6,505 nt of DNA from Acidobacteriota bacterium (lineage in GTDB: Bacteria; Acidobacteriota; Blastocatellia; Pyrinomonadales; Pyrinomonadaceae), in assembly GCA_003222835.1 (NCBI GenBank), contig QHXE01000008.1:1-6505 (forward strand). The letters run 5' to 3'. The translations under genes and the position numbers were made by a program. Under the pieces are notes generated by a model. That model searched no databases, was not told where the DNA came from, and was given only the letters and a program-made list of their open reading frames with translations. Positions 5,513-6,505 of this stretch are shown here, piece after piece; position 1 is the stretch's first letter, and every line of letters starts with the position of its first letter.

Positions 5513-6505
5513 TCATTCGTAGCGCAAAACTGATTCTCGTGATCGACTGCACGATTTTACTATGCACTGTCGTCACGAGTTTGATAGGAGCTCGCGCCCT
5601 CGGTCCGGCCGGCCGCGGCGATCTCCTGGTAATTGCGATGTGGCCGCTGGTGATTGCCATGCTCGCAGAATTGGGATTGCCTAATGCTCATCGCTACTGG
5701 ATGGCAAAAGAACCTGAGCGCTGCTCACGGCTCTTCTCGAACGCTGTTATTTATACCGTGATTGTTGGCGCAATCAGTATCGCGCTGGCGGATGTAATCG
5801 TGCCTCATCTTGTTGGTGAACGCAGCGCGCAAGTAAAGACTTTGTTGCGCATCTATCAAGTCAATATTCCAGCAGCGTTATTTCTCAAACTGATGCGTGG
5901 ATTGTTGGAAGGCACGCGTCGTTTTGGTTGGGCTGGCATGGCCAGACTTCTTTCGTTCATCGTTCAGGGATTTGGTTTTGCGATTCTGTGGTCCTCAGGG
6001 AGCTTGACGGTGAGCTCGGCCACCTACATTTTGATTTGCGCCCAAACGGCCTCGGCTCTGCTCGCGACGTTTGCTGTCTGGCGCCAACTTCGTCCGCGCT
6101 GGGAACCGAGTTGGACAGAATTCAAGAATTCGATGCACTACGGTCTGCGCGATTATCCCGGGTGCGTGGCCGACTTTACCACCTTGCGTCTGGATCAATT
6201 GATGCTGGGCGGAATGGCGTCAAGCGCCGCGATCGGTTTGTACGTCGTTGCGGTTCGTCTTTCCGAAGTGACCACTTACGTCTCGGATGCGTTGGCAGAC
6301 GCCCTGATGCCGGAAGTCGCGCGCTCGCGCGTCGGCGAGCAGGCTGAATCGCTCCTCAGCCGGACGCTGCGGCTGACCGTTTATACCAACGTGCTCGTCC
6401 TGATTCCTCTCTGGGTAGCGGCCCCACTGATTCTCAGAGTGCTCTTCGGCGCCAGCTTTGTGCCTGCGACAGGCGCGTTTCGATGGCTCCTGATCGCCGC
6501 AGCCG
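5509..6505 (+). CDS. Wzx-like lipid-linked oligosaccharide flippase (MOP/MATE superfamily), cut by the window end
   Basis: The frame from GTG 5509 stays open to the right edge (332 codons plus one base) and encodes a strongly hydrophobic protein. It would flip undecaprenyl-linked repeat units from the cytoplasmic to the periplasmic side of the inner membrane. Helix 1 (about 8-27) leads into A-R-A-L-G-P-A-G-R-G-D (28-38), the classic N-terminal motif of the family. Further hydrophobic segments lie at about 39-57, 78-100, 117-133, 145-162, 170-190 and 291-312. The mid-protein motif L-R-L-D-Q-L-M-L-G (226-234), then G-L-Y-V-V-A-V-R-L-S-E (243-253), and the later L-R-V-L-F-G-A-S-F-V-P-A (309-320) are also typical. 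Full-length members have about 420-500 residues, so roughly 100 or more are missing downstream. The start is fixed by an in-frame stop at 5500-5502 and the nearby GAGGG. The gene is 115 bases from the priming transferase and fits the same pathway. Confidence 0.88.
   Translation, partial: MIIRSAKLILVIDCTILLCTVVTSLIGARALGPAGRGDLLVIAMWPLVIAMLAELGLPNAHRYWMAKEPERCSRLFSNAVIYTVIVGAISIALADVIVPHLVGERSAQVKTLLRIYQVNIPAALFLKLMRGLLEGTRRFGWAGMARLLSFIVQGFGFAILWSSGSLTVSSATYILICAQTASALLATFAVWRQLRPRWEPSWTEFKNSMHYGLRDYPGCVADFTTLRLDQLMLGGMASSAAIGLYVVAVRLSEVTTYVSDALADALMPEVARSRVGEQAESLLSRTLRLTVYTNVLVLIPLWVAAPLILRVLFGASFVPATGAFRWLLIAAA

Noticed and set aside
5235..5660. 141-codon reverse-strand frame spanning the transferase end and the flippase start
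   Set aside because: It lies opposite two well-supported genes, and its translation shows no recognisable domain; it is a shadow of GC-rich coding DNA.
5928..6347. 139-codon forward frame inside the flippase region
   Set aside because: The frame starting at 5509 encodes clear membrane helices and flippase motifs over the same bases; this one gives an Arg/Gly/Cys-rich product without any family features.

Overview
The window reads as chromosomal DNA from a Gram-negative bacterium. All supported genes lie on the + strand. An outer-membrane polysaccharide export protein with a cleavable signal peptide implies an outer membrane. The GC-rich body, an Uma2-family gene, a possible sortilin/BNR-like protein tail at the left edge and the style of the export genes fit Acidobacteriota (Blastocatellia-like) best. 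That placement is inference from gene content and is not proven.

Layout. Positions 1-135 hold the last 44 codons of an upstream gene. Positions 194-793 encode a stand-alone Uma2-family (PD-(D/E)XK fold) protein that is visibly more AT-rich than the rest. From 902 to the right edge runs the start of an exopolysaccharide/capsule locus of the Wzx/Wzy type. It contains a chain-length determinant/co-polymerase (902-2464), a BY-kinase-like P-loop protein with a degraded Walker A (TTG start, 2476-3168), a Wza/GumB-like export protein (3198-3860), a WbaP/WcaJ/GumD-like priming sugar-phosphate transferase (3954-5393) and a Wzx/MATE-like flippase (GTG start at 5509, cut by the window end). A perfect 25-bp inverted repeat, each arm of which is itself palindromic, sits between the export gene and the priming transferase. 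A doubtful 35-codon reading frame precedes the flippase and overlaps its start by 4 bases.

How the genes fit together. The transferase would load the first sugar phosphate onto undecaprenyl phosphate at the inner membrane, and the flippase would move the finished lipid-linked repeat to the periplasm. The co-polymerase and its kinase-like partner would govern chain length and link to the export protein, which lets the polymer out. The Wzy polymerase and the glycosyltransferases are not in the window and are expected downstream of 6505.

Most of this is a recognisable polysaccharide locus, and I see no wholly new system. The points most worth a second look are the kinase-like protein, whose Walker A lysine is replaced by valine while its other motifs also drift, and the compound inverted repeat at 3869-3932.
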